From Eubacteriales bacterium (lineage in GTDB: Bacteria; Bacillota; Clostridia; Oscillospirales; Oscillospiraceae): a stretch of DNA of 64,000 nucleotides. The stretch spans positions 1 to 64,000 of the forward strand of contig JAUNNH010000001.1 of the NCBI GenBank assembly GCA_030531505.1. The letters run 5' to 3'. Both the position numbers and the translations under genes were made by a program. The first letter of the stretch is position 1, and each line of letters starts with the position of its first letter. This document shows, piece by piece, positions 52,476 through 61,128 of the stretch. The notes below the pieces were generated by a model that was given only the letters and a program-made list of their open reading frames with translations, did no database searches and was not told the DNA's origin.

Positions 52476-53363
52476 CTATCGGGCCGTGATCTCGATCTGG
52501 CTGACGCCCTGATTGTCCTCATAGATATGGATTGTGTACGGATAGTCCCGTTCACCATCCCGGATGGAAAAGGCGGTTTCGCCATAGGCGTGGACGTGGA
52601 TCAGAACAGTGCTGTCCTCTCCCGTGCCCGACACTGAGATCTCCGCGATCCCGGGATCCTCTACGGTCACGGCCGCCTGCTCCGTCAGAACGGGATTATC
52701 GGGCAGGAACTGGCTCGAGAAAAAATCCACCTGCTTCGGCATGAGCACCATCGCGGCCAGAACCGCGATCAGCACGAGCGCGCCCGCGATCCGCTGTGAG
52801 CGCTTCTCCGTAAAGGCATAGAGGTAGAGCAGGATCTGCAGGACACAGAACAGGAGCATGACCAGCAGATGCGGGAACGCATGGATAACCTGCTTCACAA
52901 CGTCTTTGCACAGATACGCCAGAAGAAGCAGCACCGGCATCAGGATGAGCAGACTGAGCCAGTTCTTTTTCCGGATATACCAGCCGATAAAGGCGGCGGG
53001 GAAGGTGCACAGCGTCAGGATGAACCAATACCGGTAGTACTGGAACAGCCCCCAACCCTGCCACGAAAACGGGACCTGGAACAGATAGATCAGCGGCTGG
53101 CTGATCAGGAAAAACACGAAGGTCTTGAGCGCCGAGTCAAGGGGACTTTCGGCGTTGGCGATGATCAGAACAGCGAAAAAGATCCAGGCCTCCAGAGTCT
53201 CGCCCATCCGCGCAAAGGACGTGCCCTTGAACAGCGGAGAAACAAGAAAAACCGTGGTCAAGACCGCCGCCCCTACCGCATACAGGATGACGCCGGGCCA
53301 GCTGAAGTGGATCCCGCCGTATACCCTGTCCGTGAATCTTCTCAAGGCGCTTTTCTCTTCCAT
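52476..53363 (-). CDS. Membrane protein with C-terminal extracytoplasmic beta domain
   Basis: 295 residues. About seven hydrophobic segments lie between residues 20 and 210 (for example GVILYAVGAAVLTTVFLVSPLF and LLILMPVLLLLAYLCKDVV). The last 75 residues (AAVTVEDPGIAEISVSGTGEDSTVLIHVHAYGETAFSI...) are hydrophilic, beta-rich and Ig-like, probably outside the cell. I recognise no family. It stands alone between a terminator and the OhrR region. Confidence 0.7.
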   Translation of the reverse strand: MEEKSALRRFTDRVYGGIHFSWPGVILYAVGAAVLTTVFLVSPLFKGTSFARMGETLEAWIFFAVLIIANAESPLDSALKTFVFFLISQPLIYLFQVPFSWQGWGLFQYYRYWFILTLCTFPAAFIGWYIRKKNWLSLLILMPVLLLLAYLCKDVVKQVIHAFPHLLVMLLFCVLQILLYLYAFTEKRSQRIAGALVLIAVLAAMVLMPKQVDFFSSQFLPDNPVLTEQAAVTVEDPGIAEISVSGTGEDSTVLIHVHAYGETAFSIRDGERDYPYTIHIYEDNQGVSQIEITAR

Positions 53364-53426
53364 TCCATTCCCCCTGCGCGTTTTTGTCTGCGCATCCGAC
53401 CGATGATACGCGGTCGGCAGTGTGAA

Positions 53427-53453
53427 GGCGGCACTTCCTTATGAAGTGCCGCC
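53427..53453 (-). terminator. Terminator after the MarR/OhrR gene
   Basis: An 11-bp perfect stem (53427-53437 with 53443-53453) ten bases past the stop codon. Confidence 0.65.
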
Positions 53454-53463
53454 CTCGCGGTTT

Positions 53464-53892
53464 TTATTCCTTCAGCAGCTTGTAGAGCAGACGATACAGC
53501 TCTTTGGCCTCCTCGGGCTCGAGCCGGACACAGGACGCCATCTGGTAGGGGATGGAGACGGCCTGCTCCTTCAGCGCCTCGCCCGCCTCGGTCAGACGGA
53601 CGATAAGACTGCGCTCGTCCTGCTCGGAGCGGCGGCGGGTAAGCAGACCCTTGGCCTCCATTTTCTTGAGCAGCGGAGTCAGGGTGCCGGAGTCGAGGTA
53701 CAGCGCCTCACCGAGCTCCTTGACGGTGACGCTGTGCTTCTCCCAAAGCACCATCATGGCGATGTACTGGGTATAGGTCAAGTCGAGCTCGTCGAGAAAG
53801 GGCTTATACAGCTTGATCGTCTCGCGGGCGCAGGCGTATAAGGGAAAGCAGAGCTGACTTTCCAGTTTCAGTACATCGTAGTTCTTGTCCAT
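53464..53892 (-). CDS. ohrR: MarR-family peroxide-sensing regulator, OhrR type
   Basis: 142 residues from ATG 53892; longer in-frame starts would run through the upstream gene. The reactive Cys is residue 15 in LESQLCFPLYACARE, and Tyr29 and Tyr40 stand where the partner tyrosines of Bacillus OhrR are. The winged helix has VTVKELGEALYLDSGTLTPLLKKMEAKGLLTRRRSEQDERSLIVRLTEAG. It would repress genes until an organic hydroperoxide oxidises Cys15. No ohr peroxidase gene is adjacent, so its targets lie elsewhere or are the small genes upstream. Confidence 0.88.
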   Translation of the reverse strand: MDKNYDVLKLESQLCFPLYACARETIKLYKPFLDELDLTYTQYIAMMVLWEKHSVTVKELGEALYLDSGTLTPLLKKMEAKGLLTRRRSEQDERSLIVRLTEAGEALKEQAVSIPYQMASCVRLEPEEAKELYRLLYKLLKE

Positions 53893-53915
53893 GTTTGCCT
53901 CCACTTTCTGTGAGA

Positions 53916-54191
53916 TTACGGGGCAGGCGAGGGGGCGGCAGTCTCCGCGGGAGCGGATTCCGCCGGGGAAACGGGCTCTCCCGGTGCGGCCGGGGAGACC
54001 AGGGCGTCCTTGATCACGGTATATACGTCTCCGATATAGTCGACGTACATATCCACGTGATACCGCTCGTCCAGGATGGAATAAATACGGTCCCATTCGC
54101 CGCCGGTGACGAGTCCGACGCCGACACAGACAGCGCCGAGCAGGATCGCGATCAGGACGACGAGCGAGATGACTCTCCACGATTTGCTCAT
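53916..54191 (-). CDS. Small single-pass membrane protein
   Basis: 91 residues. One membrane segment near the N-terminus (VISLVVLIAILLGAVCVGVGLV), then a short charged part (EWDRIYSILDERYHVDMYVDYIGDV) and a Pro/Ala/Glu-rich tail. The ATG overlaps the stop of the upstream HAAS-like gene by four bases, so the two are translated together. Function unknown; a partner of the neighbouring membrane protein is likely. Confidence 0.7.
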   Translation of the reverse strand: MSKSWRVISLVVLIAILLGAVCVGVGLVTGGEWDRIYSILDERYHVDMYVDYIGDVYTVIKDALVSPAAPGEPVSPAESAPAETAAPSPAP

Positions 54192-55183
54192 GCGGCCACC
54201 TCCTTATAGCACCATTTGCTGCCGAGCTGTACGACCCAGCGGATCAGACCGCCGATCACGGTGCTGACGAACCAGACGAACAGCCACAGGAACAGAAGAC
54301 CCAGCGCGAGCAAAACGATCGCGCAGCCGAGCACGATCAGGATATCGGCGAATACCGCGAAGCCGCTGAATGCGGCGACGGCGAGTGCGCAGCCGCCCAC
54401 GATGGCCGCGGCGGCCAGCACGAGCGACAGCAGCGTCGGAACCAGCAGGACCGCAATGGCTGCGACGGTCAGGGGCACGGCGAACAGAATGAAGAGCAGG
54501 AGCAGGAGAGGACGGGCCTTGCGCTCCGTCTCATGCGGCTCCTCCTCGTCCTCGAGGAGCTCCTCTTCGTCAGACGCGCTGTCCGCCTCGGCGGGCAACT
54601 CCTCCTCGACCGTGAGGGGGATACCGCGGCTCTCGCCGTCGGCATCGGAGAGCTCGTCGCCCGCGATGCTGAAGTTGGCGATGAAGCTGTCCACCTCGTC
54701 CAGCAGATCGGTGCCGGCCGTGTTCTCGGCCGGGTCCTCCCCAGCCGCGGGACGGTCCTCTTCAAAGAGGGAGAGCTGATCGGGGTCCACCTCGGGAAGT
54801 TCCGGACCCTCTTCCTCGACGACCGGCGCAGGCGCGCTCGCGGGTTCTTCCTCCGACTCGACGGTCAGGGGCACGGCGTCCTCATAGACACGCAGGATGG
54901 CGTGCACGAACTCCGGCGTTGCCTCCGGGTCCTCATGGGCAGACGCCTTGCGCTGGGCACTGGCGTAGGCCTGAAGCTTGCGTGCATTGGCGTCGTAGGC
55001 ACGGGCGATGATGACCGCCTGGCGCGTGGGGGAGACCAGCGCCTGGAGCAGAGACTGCTCGTCACGCGCATCGTCGAACATCTTTTCGTACAGCGTCAGC
55101 GCTTCCTGACGGTCCTCATCGGACATGAAGGTCAGCAGCCGACCCAATTCGACCAGAAATTTTTGCTTGTTGATAGCTGTCAC
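54188..55183 (-). CDS. DUF1700/HAAS-like membrane protein with acidic linker
   Basis: 331 residues if GTG 55183 is used. Residues 1 to about 100 look like the helical HAAS/DUF1700 domain (INKQKFLVELGRLLTFMSDEDRQEALTLYEKMFDD). An acidic, low-complexity stretch follows (about 105-225: EEDRPAAGEDPAEN..., EEELLEDEEEPHETERK). At the C-terminus three or four membrane helices follow (PLLLLLFILFAVPLTVAAIAVLLVPTLL...). The start is unclear: the ribosome-like GGAGGTG includes that GTG, and the next in-frame codon at proper spacing is ATC at 55174. The promoter at 55254-55282 excludes longer starts. Confidence 0.65.
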   Translation of the reverse strand: MTAINKQKFLVELGRLLTFMSDEDRQEALTLYEKMFDDARDEQSLLQALVSPTRQAVIIARAYDANARKLQAYASAQRKASAHEDPEATPEFVHAILRVYEDAVPLTVESEEEPASAPAPVVEEEGPELPEVDPDQLSLFEEDRPAAGEDPAENTAGTDLLDEVDSFIANFSIAGDELSDADGESRGIPLTVEEELPAEADSASDEEELLEDEEEPHETERKARPLLLLLFILFAVPLTVAAIAVLLVPTLLSLVLAAAAIVGGCALAVAAFSGFAVFADILIVLGCAIVLLALGLLFLWLFVWFVSTVIGGLIRWVVQLGSKWCYKEVAA

Positions 55184-55253
55184 CTCCGAAACGGGAAACC
55201 AGGGCTGCGCACAGTGCCGCAGCCGGACTCCGGCAAAGAGCCGAATCAAAAGT

Positions 55254-55282
55254 ATTATACCGGGTTCGGCGTGCAAGGTCAA
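55254..55282 (-). promoter_or_regulatory. Promoter of the HAAS-like operon
   Basis: On the minus strand TTGACC (55282-55277), 17 bases, TATAAT (55259-55254), 70 bases before the coding start. Confidence 0.8.
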
Positions 55283-55314
55283 GGAAAATTCTTGGAAATT
55301 CGCTTTTTTGTCTC

Positions 55315-55343
55315 TTGACAAGGCCTGACGTGAACTATACAAT
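55315..55343 (+). promoter_or_regulatory. proS promoter
   Basis: TTGACA (55315-55320), 17 bases, TACAAT (55338-55343). It is divergent from the HAAS-like promoter 33 bases away. Confidence 0.8.
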
Positions 55344-55401
55344 GAAAAAAGTCTTGAATTCAGCACAGTGTCGGGCCGGACCCGGCGGAATGGAGAGGAA
55401 C

Positions 55402-56838
55402 ATGGCGAAAGAGAAAAAGGTCGAGCAGATCACCGATATGGAGGTCGATTTTGCTCAGTGGTATACCGATATCTGCCGCAAGGCCGAGCTGGTGGAATAC
55501 GCTTCGGTCAAGGGCTTTACGATCCTGCGTCCCTATGGCTATGCCATCTGGGAGAATATGCAGCGCATCATGGACGAGGCCTTCAAGAAGACCGGTCACG
55601 TGAACGTCGCGATGCCGGTGCTGATCCCGGAGAGCCTGCTGAAGAAAGAGGGCGAGCTCGTAAACGGCTTCGCACCGGAGGTCGCCTGGGTCACGATGGG
55701 CGGCAGCGAGGAGCTTGAGGAGCGCCTGGCCTTCCGTCCCACCTCCGAGACCATGTTCTGCGACCACTGGTCCCGCGTGCTGCACTCTTACCGCGAGCTG
55801 CCGATGCTCTACAACCAGTGGTGCTCCGTCATCCGCTGGGAGAAGACGACCCGCCCCTTCCTGCGCTCGCGTGAGTTCTGGTGGCAGGAGGGCCACACCC
55901 TGCACGAGACTGCCGAGGAGGCGCAGGCCGAGACCGAGCAGCAGCTCAACTGCTACGCGGATTTCTTTGAAAAGGTGCTGGCGATCCCCGTGGTGCGCGG
56001 CCGCAAGACCGACAAGGAGAAGTTCGCCGGGGCCGAGGCCACCTATACCGTCGAGTGCATGATGAAGGACCGCAAGGCCCTGCAGGGCGCGACCTCCCAC
56101 TATTTCGGGGACAAGTTCTCCCGCGCCTATGACGTGACCTTTACCGGCCGCGACAACAAGCTGCAGTACCCCTTCCAGACCTCCTGGGGCTCCACGACGC
56201 GCATGATCGGCGCGGTCATCATGGCCCACGGCGACAACAACGGTCTGGTTCTGCCGCCTCCCATCGCGCCCATCCAGGTCATCGTGCTCCCCGTGGCGCA
56301 GCACAAGCCCGGCGTGCTGGACGCCGCCGCGGCGCTGCGCGACCGGCTGGAGGCCGCCGGGCTGCGCGTGAAGATGGACGATTCGGACAACTCCATGGGC
56401 TGGAAGTGCGCGCAGTATGAGATGAAGGGCGTGCCCCTGCGCGTGGAGATCGGACCGCGTGATATCGAGGCGGGCCAGTGCGTGCTGGTGCGCCGCAACG
56501 ACGGGGAGAAGACCGTGGTGGCGCTGGATGAGCTGGAGCAGACCGTGCAGGAGCAGCTGGAGCTGGTGCAGCAGGGCCTCTTCGAGAAAGCGAAGAAGAA
56601 CCTTGACGAGCACACCTACGCCGCGTCCTCCATCGAGGAGGCGAAGGCGCTGCAGGAGGAGAAGGGCGGCTTCATCAAGACCATGTGGTGCGGCGACGTG
56701 GCCTGTGAGCTCAAGATGAAGGAGCAGGCGGGCATGTCCTCCCGCTGCATGCCGCTCAGGCAGGAGACGCTGGGTGAGACCTGTGCCTGCTGCGGCCGTC
56801 CCGCGAAGACGATGATCTACTGGGGTATCGCCTACTGA
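55402..56838 (+). CDS. proS: Prolyl-tRNA synthetase, short archaeal/eukaryote-like type
   Basis: 478 residues from ATG 55402 with GGAGAGG upstream. Class II synthetase charging tRNA-Pro. Motif 2 lies in YRELPMLYNQWCSVIRWEKTTRPFLRSREFWWQEGHTLH. There is no editing (INS) insertion between motifs 2 and 3, unlike the ~570-residue bacterial form. An anticodon-binding domain (IQVIVLPVAQHKPGVLDAAAALRDRLEAAG) is followed by a C-terminal zinc domain with CGDVACELKMKEQAG and CACCGRPA, and the chain ends in the conserved Tyr (YWGIAY). This marks the archaeal-type ProS3 group found in many Clostridia. Confidence 0.96.
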   Translation: MAKEKKVEQITDMEVDFAQWYTDICRKAELVEYASVKGFTILRPYGYAIWENMQRIMDEAFKKTGHVNVAMPVLIPESLLKKEGELVNGFAPEVAWVTMGGSEELEERLAFRPTSETMFCDHWSRVLHSYRELPMLYNQWCSVIRWEKTTRPFLRSREFWWQEGHTLHETAEEAQAETEQQLNCYADFFEKVLAIPVVRGRKTDKEKFAGAEATYTVECMMKDRKALQGATSHYFGDKFSRAYDVTFTGRDNKLQYPFQTSWGSTTRMIGAVIMAHGDNNGLVLPPPIAPIQVIVLPVAQHKPGVLDAAAALRDRLEAAGLRVKMDDSDNSMGWKCAQYEMKGVPLRVEIGPRDIEAGQCVLVRRNDGEKTVVALDELEQTVQEQLELVQQGLFEKAKKNLDEHTYAASSIEEAKALQEEKGGFIKTMWCGDVACELKMKEQAGMSSRCMPLRQETLGETCACCGRPAKTMIYWGIAY

Positions 56839-56855
56839 TAAAAACCGGATAACGC

Positions 56856-56891
56856 AGCAAGGGCGCGGTGCGAAAGCACCGCGCCCTTGCT
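56856..56891. terminator. Bidirectional terminator between proS and the dipeptidase gene
   Basis: A 16-bp perfect stem (56856-56871 with 56876-56891) with a GAAA tetraloop, 17 bases after proS and six bases past the convergent dipeptidase stop. Confidence 0.85.
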
Positions 56892-56897
56892 ATATTC

Positions 56898-58361
56898 TCA
56901 CGCATCCTCGCGGGAGAAGCCGTTTTTCATCTTGAGGCTCGCCTCGTAGAGCACCTTACCCAGCACGTCTTCTGTCTCGCGGCGCGCCATGGCGGCGATC
57001 TCCTCATTCGCCTGCGCGAGAACGGCGGGCGCGTCGGGGGCCGGGAGAGAGCGGTCGAAGCGCTCGAGCAGCGCGTGGGAGGCGTTCGCGACATGGTTCT
57101 GGTAGCGCTCGATGTGTGCCTTGCACACGGTCGGATGCGCGTCGGCCAGCGCGCCGATCAGGCGGTTGGTCCAGTAGAAGCTCTCTGTGCTGACGGTCGC
57201 GGCGGTGTTCGCGAAGTAGTCCGGCGTGCGCTCGACGTTCGTGTAGAAGGGGACGAAGGCGTTGAAGGCATTGGAGCCCATCGCGACCCATTCCACGGCC
57301 ATACAGGCGGGATCGGCATAGGGCCGCAGCTGTGTGAGGGAGAGAAAGTTGTTGCGGTTTATGCCGATCGGGCGGTACTTTCCGCGCAGCGAGGCCTCGC
57401 CATGCTTTTCATAGGGGTCGTAGGGCGTGCCCTGGTAGTGGGCGGAGAGGACGTACTTCACGTCCTCGACCGTGATGAGCCGCTCCGGCGTGAGGCACCA
57501 GGGCAGATCGTCGTCCTCCGGGCCGAAGTCCGCGTCCGGGCCGTCCCAGATGTAGCTGTGGGGATTGAGGCAGCGCAGCATGTACCAGGCGCGCGGCGTG
57601 TTATAGACGCGGTCGGCGTCCGCACTGCTGCCGAAGGCGGCGCGTAGGTCGAAAGCGCGGTCCTTCGCGAGCGACTCGCCCGCCTGCCGCATGGTCCGGT
57701 CGAGGTGGTGGACGGCGATGAAGTCCAGCAGGTCCGCCGAGCAGAGGTGCTCCCGCTTCTCCCCGAAGGCGTCGGCGAGATCGAAAAAGTCGATGCCCTG
57801 CTGATTCGGCATGACGACGTAGGCCTCGTCCGGGACGCGCTTGGCGACCCAGTGGTGCCCGCCGATCGTCTCGAGCCACCAGATTTCGTCCGCGTCCTGG
57901 AAGCCGATGCCGTTCATTTCATAGGTGCCGTATTCCTCGAGCAGCGTGCCGAGCCGCTCTACGCCCTCGCGCGCCGAGCGGATGTAGGGCAGCACCAGCG
58001 TGACCAGATCCTCCTCGCCGATGCCCTCCTTCACCAGCGGGTCCGCGCCCTGGACACGGGGGTTGGAGGTGATGGTCTCGGTCGCGGTCACGGCGACGTT
58101 CGCCGCGTTCACACCCGCGGCAGCCCAGATGCCCTCGTCCGGCAGCGCGTTGGGCATCGCGGTGTAGCGCAGGGGATCGTCCGGCAGTTCTATCTCGACG
58201 CCGGAGATCACGGACTTGTAGACCCGGGGCTGCTTTTCGGGCGGGACGACGATGAACTTCTTGGCGGTGAAATTTGCGCCGCCGGAGTCCTCGTTGCGCG
58301 CCATGAGGGTGGAGCCGTCGTAACTGGCCTTTTTTCCGACCAGAAGGGTGGTGCAGGGCAT
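56898..58361 (-). CDS. C69-family dipeptidase
   Basis: 487 residues. It starts MPCTTLLVGKKASYDGSTLMARNEDSGGANF; Cys3 would be the N-terminal nucleophile after loss of two residues, as in Lactobacillus PepD (Ntn hydrolase). Other family features are GINAANVAVTATETITSN-like (AAGVNAANVAVTATETI), EIWWLETIGGHHWVAKRVPDE and the C-terminal VEWVAMGSNAFNAFVPFYTN. It cleaves a broad range of dipeptides, feeding amino acids. No signal peptide is present, so it should be cytoplasmic. GAGGAGG precedes the ATG. Confidence 0.93.
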   Translation of the reverse strand: MPCTTLLVGKKASYDGSTLMARNEDSGGANFTAKKFIVVPPEKQPRVYKSVISGVEIELPDDPLRYTAMPNALPDEGIWAAAGVNAANVAVTATETITSNPRVQGADPLVKEGIGEEDLVTLVLPYIRSAREGVERLGTLLEEYGTYEMNGIGFQDADEIWWLETIGGHHWVAKRVPDEAYVVMPNQQGIDFFDLADAFGEKREHLCSADLLDFIAVHHLDRTMRQAGESLAKDRAFDLRAAFGSSADADRVYNTPRAWYMLRCLNPHSYIWDGPDADFGPEDDDLPWCLTPERLITVEDVKYVLSAHYQGTPYDPYEKHGEASLRGKYRPIGINRNNFLSLTQLRPYADPACMAVEWVAMGSNAFNAFVPFYTNVERTPDYFANTAATVSTESFYWTNRLIGALADAHPTVCKAHIERYQNHVANASHALLERFDRSLPAPDAPAVLAQANEEIAAMARRETEDVLGKVLYEASLKMKNGFSREDA

Positions 58362-58456
58362 GGGATGATCCTCCTCTGTTCATTCTTTGTGCATATCATT
58401 GTAGCACAGCCATACAAAAAAAGCTACTGCGGCGCGGATTTGTGGACATTGCCGTC

Positions 58457-58485
58457 TTGCTTTTCCGGGCGCGGCATAGTAAGAT
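58457..58485 (+). promoter_or_regulatory. Promoter of the BMP-domain gene
   Basis: TTGCTT (58457-58462), 17 bases, TAAGAT (58480-58485), 55 bases before the start codon. Confidence 0.55.
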
Positions 58486-58539
58486 GGCGCCGCATGGGGC
58501 AGGAGCCCCTGCCGCGTCCCGAATGGGAGAAAGGAATCT

Positions 58540-60465
58540 ATGCCGGAACTCTATTACAAGGAGGCCCTGAAACTGGGCCAGAAAGAATACCGCGCCCGCG
58601 CCGCGAAGGGGCAGTCGCCCTGCCTGCCGGTGCTCGACGACTTCATCGCGCCCGAGCGCTCCGCCGCCGGGATCGACCTCGGCGTCGTGCAGATCCCGAC
58701 GGCCTTCCTCGTCGGCGTCAAGAGCCGCAGCCGTGTCAACGCCTTCGCGCCGAACTTCATGCCGATCCTGGAGGAGAAGACGGAGTTCGCGATGAAGTGG
58801 GAGAGCCTGTGCCAGGCACACCTGTCCGAGGGCATCCGCGACCCGGTCAAGGTCTACGAGTACATGAACCGCTTCTACGTGGAGGAGGGCAACAAGCGCG
58901 TGAGCGTGCTGAAGTTCTTCGACGCGGTCACGATCCCGGCCCATGTGATCCGGGTCCTCCCCGAGAGGAACGGGGAGAAGGAGACGGAGATCTATTACGA
59001 GTTCCTTGCTTTCTATAAATACAGCAAGGTCAACTTCATCGAGTTCAGCAAGAAGGGCAGCTATCTCGCCCTGCAGCAGGCCGTCGGCAAGAAGAACGAC
59101 GAGCCCTGGACCGAGGACGAGCGGCGTCATCTTTCCGCGGCCTGCCACTACTTCGGCAAGGCCTATGCGGCGCTGGGCGGCGAGAAGCTCAGCTCCACGC
59201 CGGGCGATGCGATGCTGAGCTACATCAAGGTCTACGGTTATCCCGCGCTCTGCAGCGCCGGACTGGGCGAGATCAAGAAGAATCTGGGCAAGATGTGGGA
59301 GGAGGTCGCCCTCCAGCAGGAGGAGGCCCCGATCGAGCTGAAGCTCAGCCCCTCGGAGGAAAAGAAGCCCGGCCTGCTCTCGAGCGTGATCCCCTCCGGC
59401 CCGGCGCTGCGCCGGGTAGCCTTTATCTACGATAAGTCGCCTGCAAATTCCGGCTGGGTGCTCGGGCATGAGCTCGGGCGGCAGCATGTGCAGCGCGTCT
59501 TCGCCGGGAAGATCGAGACCACGGCCTACCCCGATGCCATGGAGGGCGACGCTCTCGCCGTGCTCGAGCAGGCCATCGCAGACGGGAACACCCTGCTCTT
59601 TACGACCTCGCCGCGCCTGCTGAAGGCGAGCCTGCGCACGGCGGTGGAGCACCCCGAGGTCGTTATTATGAACTGCTCGCTGAACAAATCGCACCGCTAC
59701 ATCCGCTCCTACTACGCCCGGATGTACGAGGCGAAGTTCATCATCGGCGCCATCGCCGGTTCTCTGAGTGAGAGCGGACAGCTCGGCTATATCTGCGACT
59801 ATCCGATCTTCGGGCAGATCGCCGGCATCAACGCCTTCGCGCTCGGTGCGCAGATGACCAACCCCCGCGCACAGGTCTATCTGGAGTGGTCCTCCGTCAA
59901 GGGCGTCGAGGGGGCGACCCGCGCCATCACCGACCGGGGCATCCACCTTGTCTCCTCGCAGGACACGGCCCAGCTCGCCCGCGGGCGGCGCAGCAGCTTC
60001 GGCCTCAGCCGCCTCGAGGGGGAGAAGCAGCTCCTGCTCGCAAACCCCGTCTGGCGCTGGGACGTCTATTACGAGGAGATCCTGCGGCGCATGCTGAGCA
60101 AGACCGTGAAGGCCGAGTACGAGAGCAGCAGCAAGGCCCTGAACTACTATTGGGGCATGTCCGCCGGCGTGGTCGATCTGGAGTATTCCGACACGCTCGC
60201 GAGCGGTACGCGCCGCCTCGCGGACTTCCTGTGCGAGAACATGCGCCGGGAGCTCGGCAACCCTTTCCTGACGCCGCTGCGCACGCAGGACGGGCGCCTG
60301 ATCGGAGAGGGGCAGCGGACGCTGAGCCTCGAGCAGATCATCGCGATGGACTATCTGACGGAGAACGTGGTGGGCAGTATCCCGGCCTACGGCGAGCTGA
60401 GCCCGCTCGGCCAGGCCACTGTGGACATGGCCGGTGTGGAGCCGGCTACGGCGTTGCAGGCGTAA
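58540..60465 (+). CDS. ParB-like N-terminal region fused to a BMP/Med substrate-binding domain, no signal peptide
   Basis: 641 residues; AGAAAGGAATCT precedes the ATG. The N-terminus is polar without a signal peptide or lipobox. Residues 100-155 (EGIRDPVKVYEYMNRFYVEEGNKRVSVLKFFDAVTIPAHVIRVLPE) resemble the ParB/sulfiredoxin nuclease fold, with the GNKRVSV box. From about 285 (RRVAFIYDKSPANSGWVLGHELGRQHVQ...) runs a BMP-family (PnrA/Med-like) domain with YYARMYEAKFIIGAIAGSLSESGQLGYI. BMP domains normally bind nucleosides outside the cell; here the domain is apparently cytoplasmic, so a ligand-sensing regulatory role is possible. A metallophosphoesterase follows after 33 bases. Confidence 0.75.
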   Translation: MPELYYKEALKLGQKEYRARAAKGQSPCLPVLDDFIAPERSAAGIDLGVVQIPTAFLVGVKSRSRVNAFAPNFMPILEEKTEFAMKWESLCQAHLSEGIRDPVKVYEYMNRFYVEEGNKRVSVLKFFDAVTIPAHVIRVLPERNGEKETEIYYEFLAFYKYSKVNFIEFSKKGSYLALQQAVGKKNDEPWTEDERRHLSAACHYFGKAYAALGGEKLSSTPGDAMLSYIKVYGYPALCSAGLGEIKKNLGKMWEEVALQQEEAPIELKLSPSEEKKPGLLSSVIPSGPALRRVAFIYDKSPANSGWVLGHELGRQHVQRVFAGKIETTAYPDAMEGDALAVLEQAIADGNTLLFTTSPRLLKASLRTAVEHPEVVIMNCSLNKSHRYIRSYYARMYEAKFIIGAIAGSLSESGQLGYICDYPIFGQIAGINAFALGAQMTNPRAQVYLEWSSVKGVEGATRAITDRGIHLVSSQDTAQLARGRRSSFGLSRLEGEKQLLLANPVWRWDVYYEEILRRMLSKTVKAEYESSSKALNYYWGMSAGVVDLEYSDTLASGTRRLADFLCENMRRELGNPFLTPLRTQDGRLIGEGQRTLSLEQIIAMDYLTENVVGSIPAYGELSPLGQATVDMAGVEPATALQA

Positions 60466-60498
60466 GCACGCGTCTGTACAGACAGGGGAGAGATAGAG

Positions 60499-61086
60499 AT
60501 GAAGATCCTGGCGGTCGCGGACGTGGAGTCCAAGTACTTTTTTGAATACTACACGCCCGGCAAGCTGAAGGACTATGATTTGATCATCGCCTGCGGGGAT
60601 CTGCGTGTCTCCTATCTGGAGTTTCTGGTCACGATGGCGCGCTGTCCGCTGCTCTATGTCCACGGCAACCACGACGACCGCTTCCCGCGCGAGCCGGAGG
60701 GCTGCGTCTGCATCGACGACTGCCTCTATGAGTACCAGGGCCTGCGCATCCTCGGCCTCGGCGGCTCCTACCGCTACGGCCAGGGGAGCTACATGTACAC
60801 CGAGCGGCAGATGCGCCGGCGTATCCGGCGCCTGCGCTTCCGACTCTGGCGGAAGAAGGGCTTCGATATCCTGGTGACACACGCGCCTGCGCGCGGCATC
60901 AACGATTTCGACACGCTTTCCCACCGCGGCTTCGAGTGCTTTGTGGAGCTGCTGGACCGCTACAAGCCCCGGCTCTTCCTGCACGGCCACATCCACCGCA
61001 ATTACGGCGCGGAGATTCCCCGCCGCACACAGCGTGGCGAGACGGAGATCGTCAACGCCTACGAGCATACGGTTGTGGAACTATAA
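60499..61086 (+). CDS. Metallophosphoesterase with altered first motif
   Basis: 195 residues. Calcineurin-like motifs II-V are clear: IIACGDL, LLYVHGNHDDRF, LVTHAPARG and LFLHGHIHRNYG. Motif I, usually DxHG, reads LAVADVESKYF, with Glu in place of His; this variant recurs in small Clostridial phosphoesterases. It probably acts on a nucleotide or nucleic-acid phosphate. It lies 33 bases after the ParB/BMP gene on the same strand and is likely in one operon; a terminator follows immediately. Confidence 0.88.
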   Translation: MKILAVADVESKYFFEYYTPGKLKDYDLIIACGDLRVSYLEFLVTMARCPLLYVHGNHDDRFPREPEGCVCIDDCLYEYQGLRILGLGGSYRYGQGSYMYTERQMRRRIRRLRFRLWRKKGFDILVTHAPARGINDFDTLSHRGFECFVELLDRYKPRLFLHGHIHRNYGAEIPRRTQRGETEIVNAYEHTVVEL

Positions 61087-61128
61087 AAAAGGATCATCTG
61101 CCTCCCAAAGAGGCGGATGATCCTTTTT
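61085..61128. terminator. Bidirectional terminator
   Basis: AAAAAGGATCATCTGCCTC pairs with its partner up to CCTTTTTT, with one G-T pair, between convergent genes. Confidence 0.85.

Noticed and set aside
58396-61068. An 890-codon open frame on the minus strand
   Set aside because: It is antisense to the ParB/BMP and phosphoesterase genes, which carry clear motifs and start signals; the translation is low in complexity.
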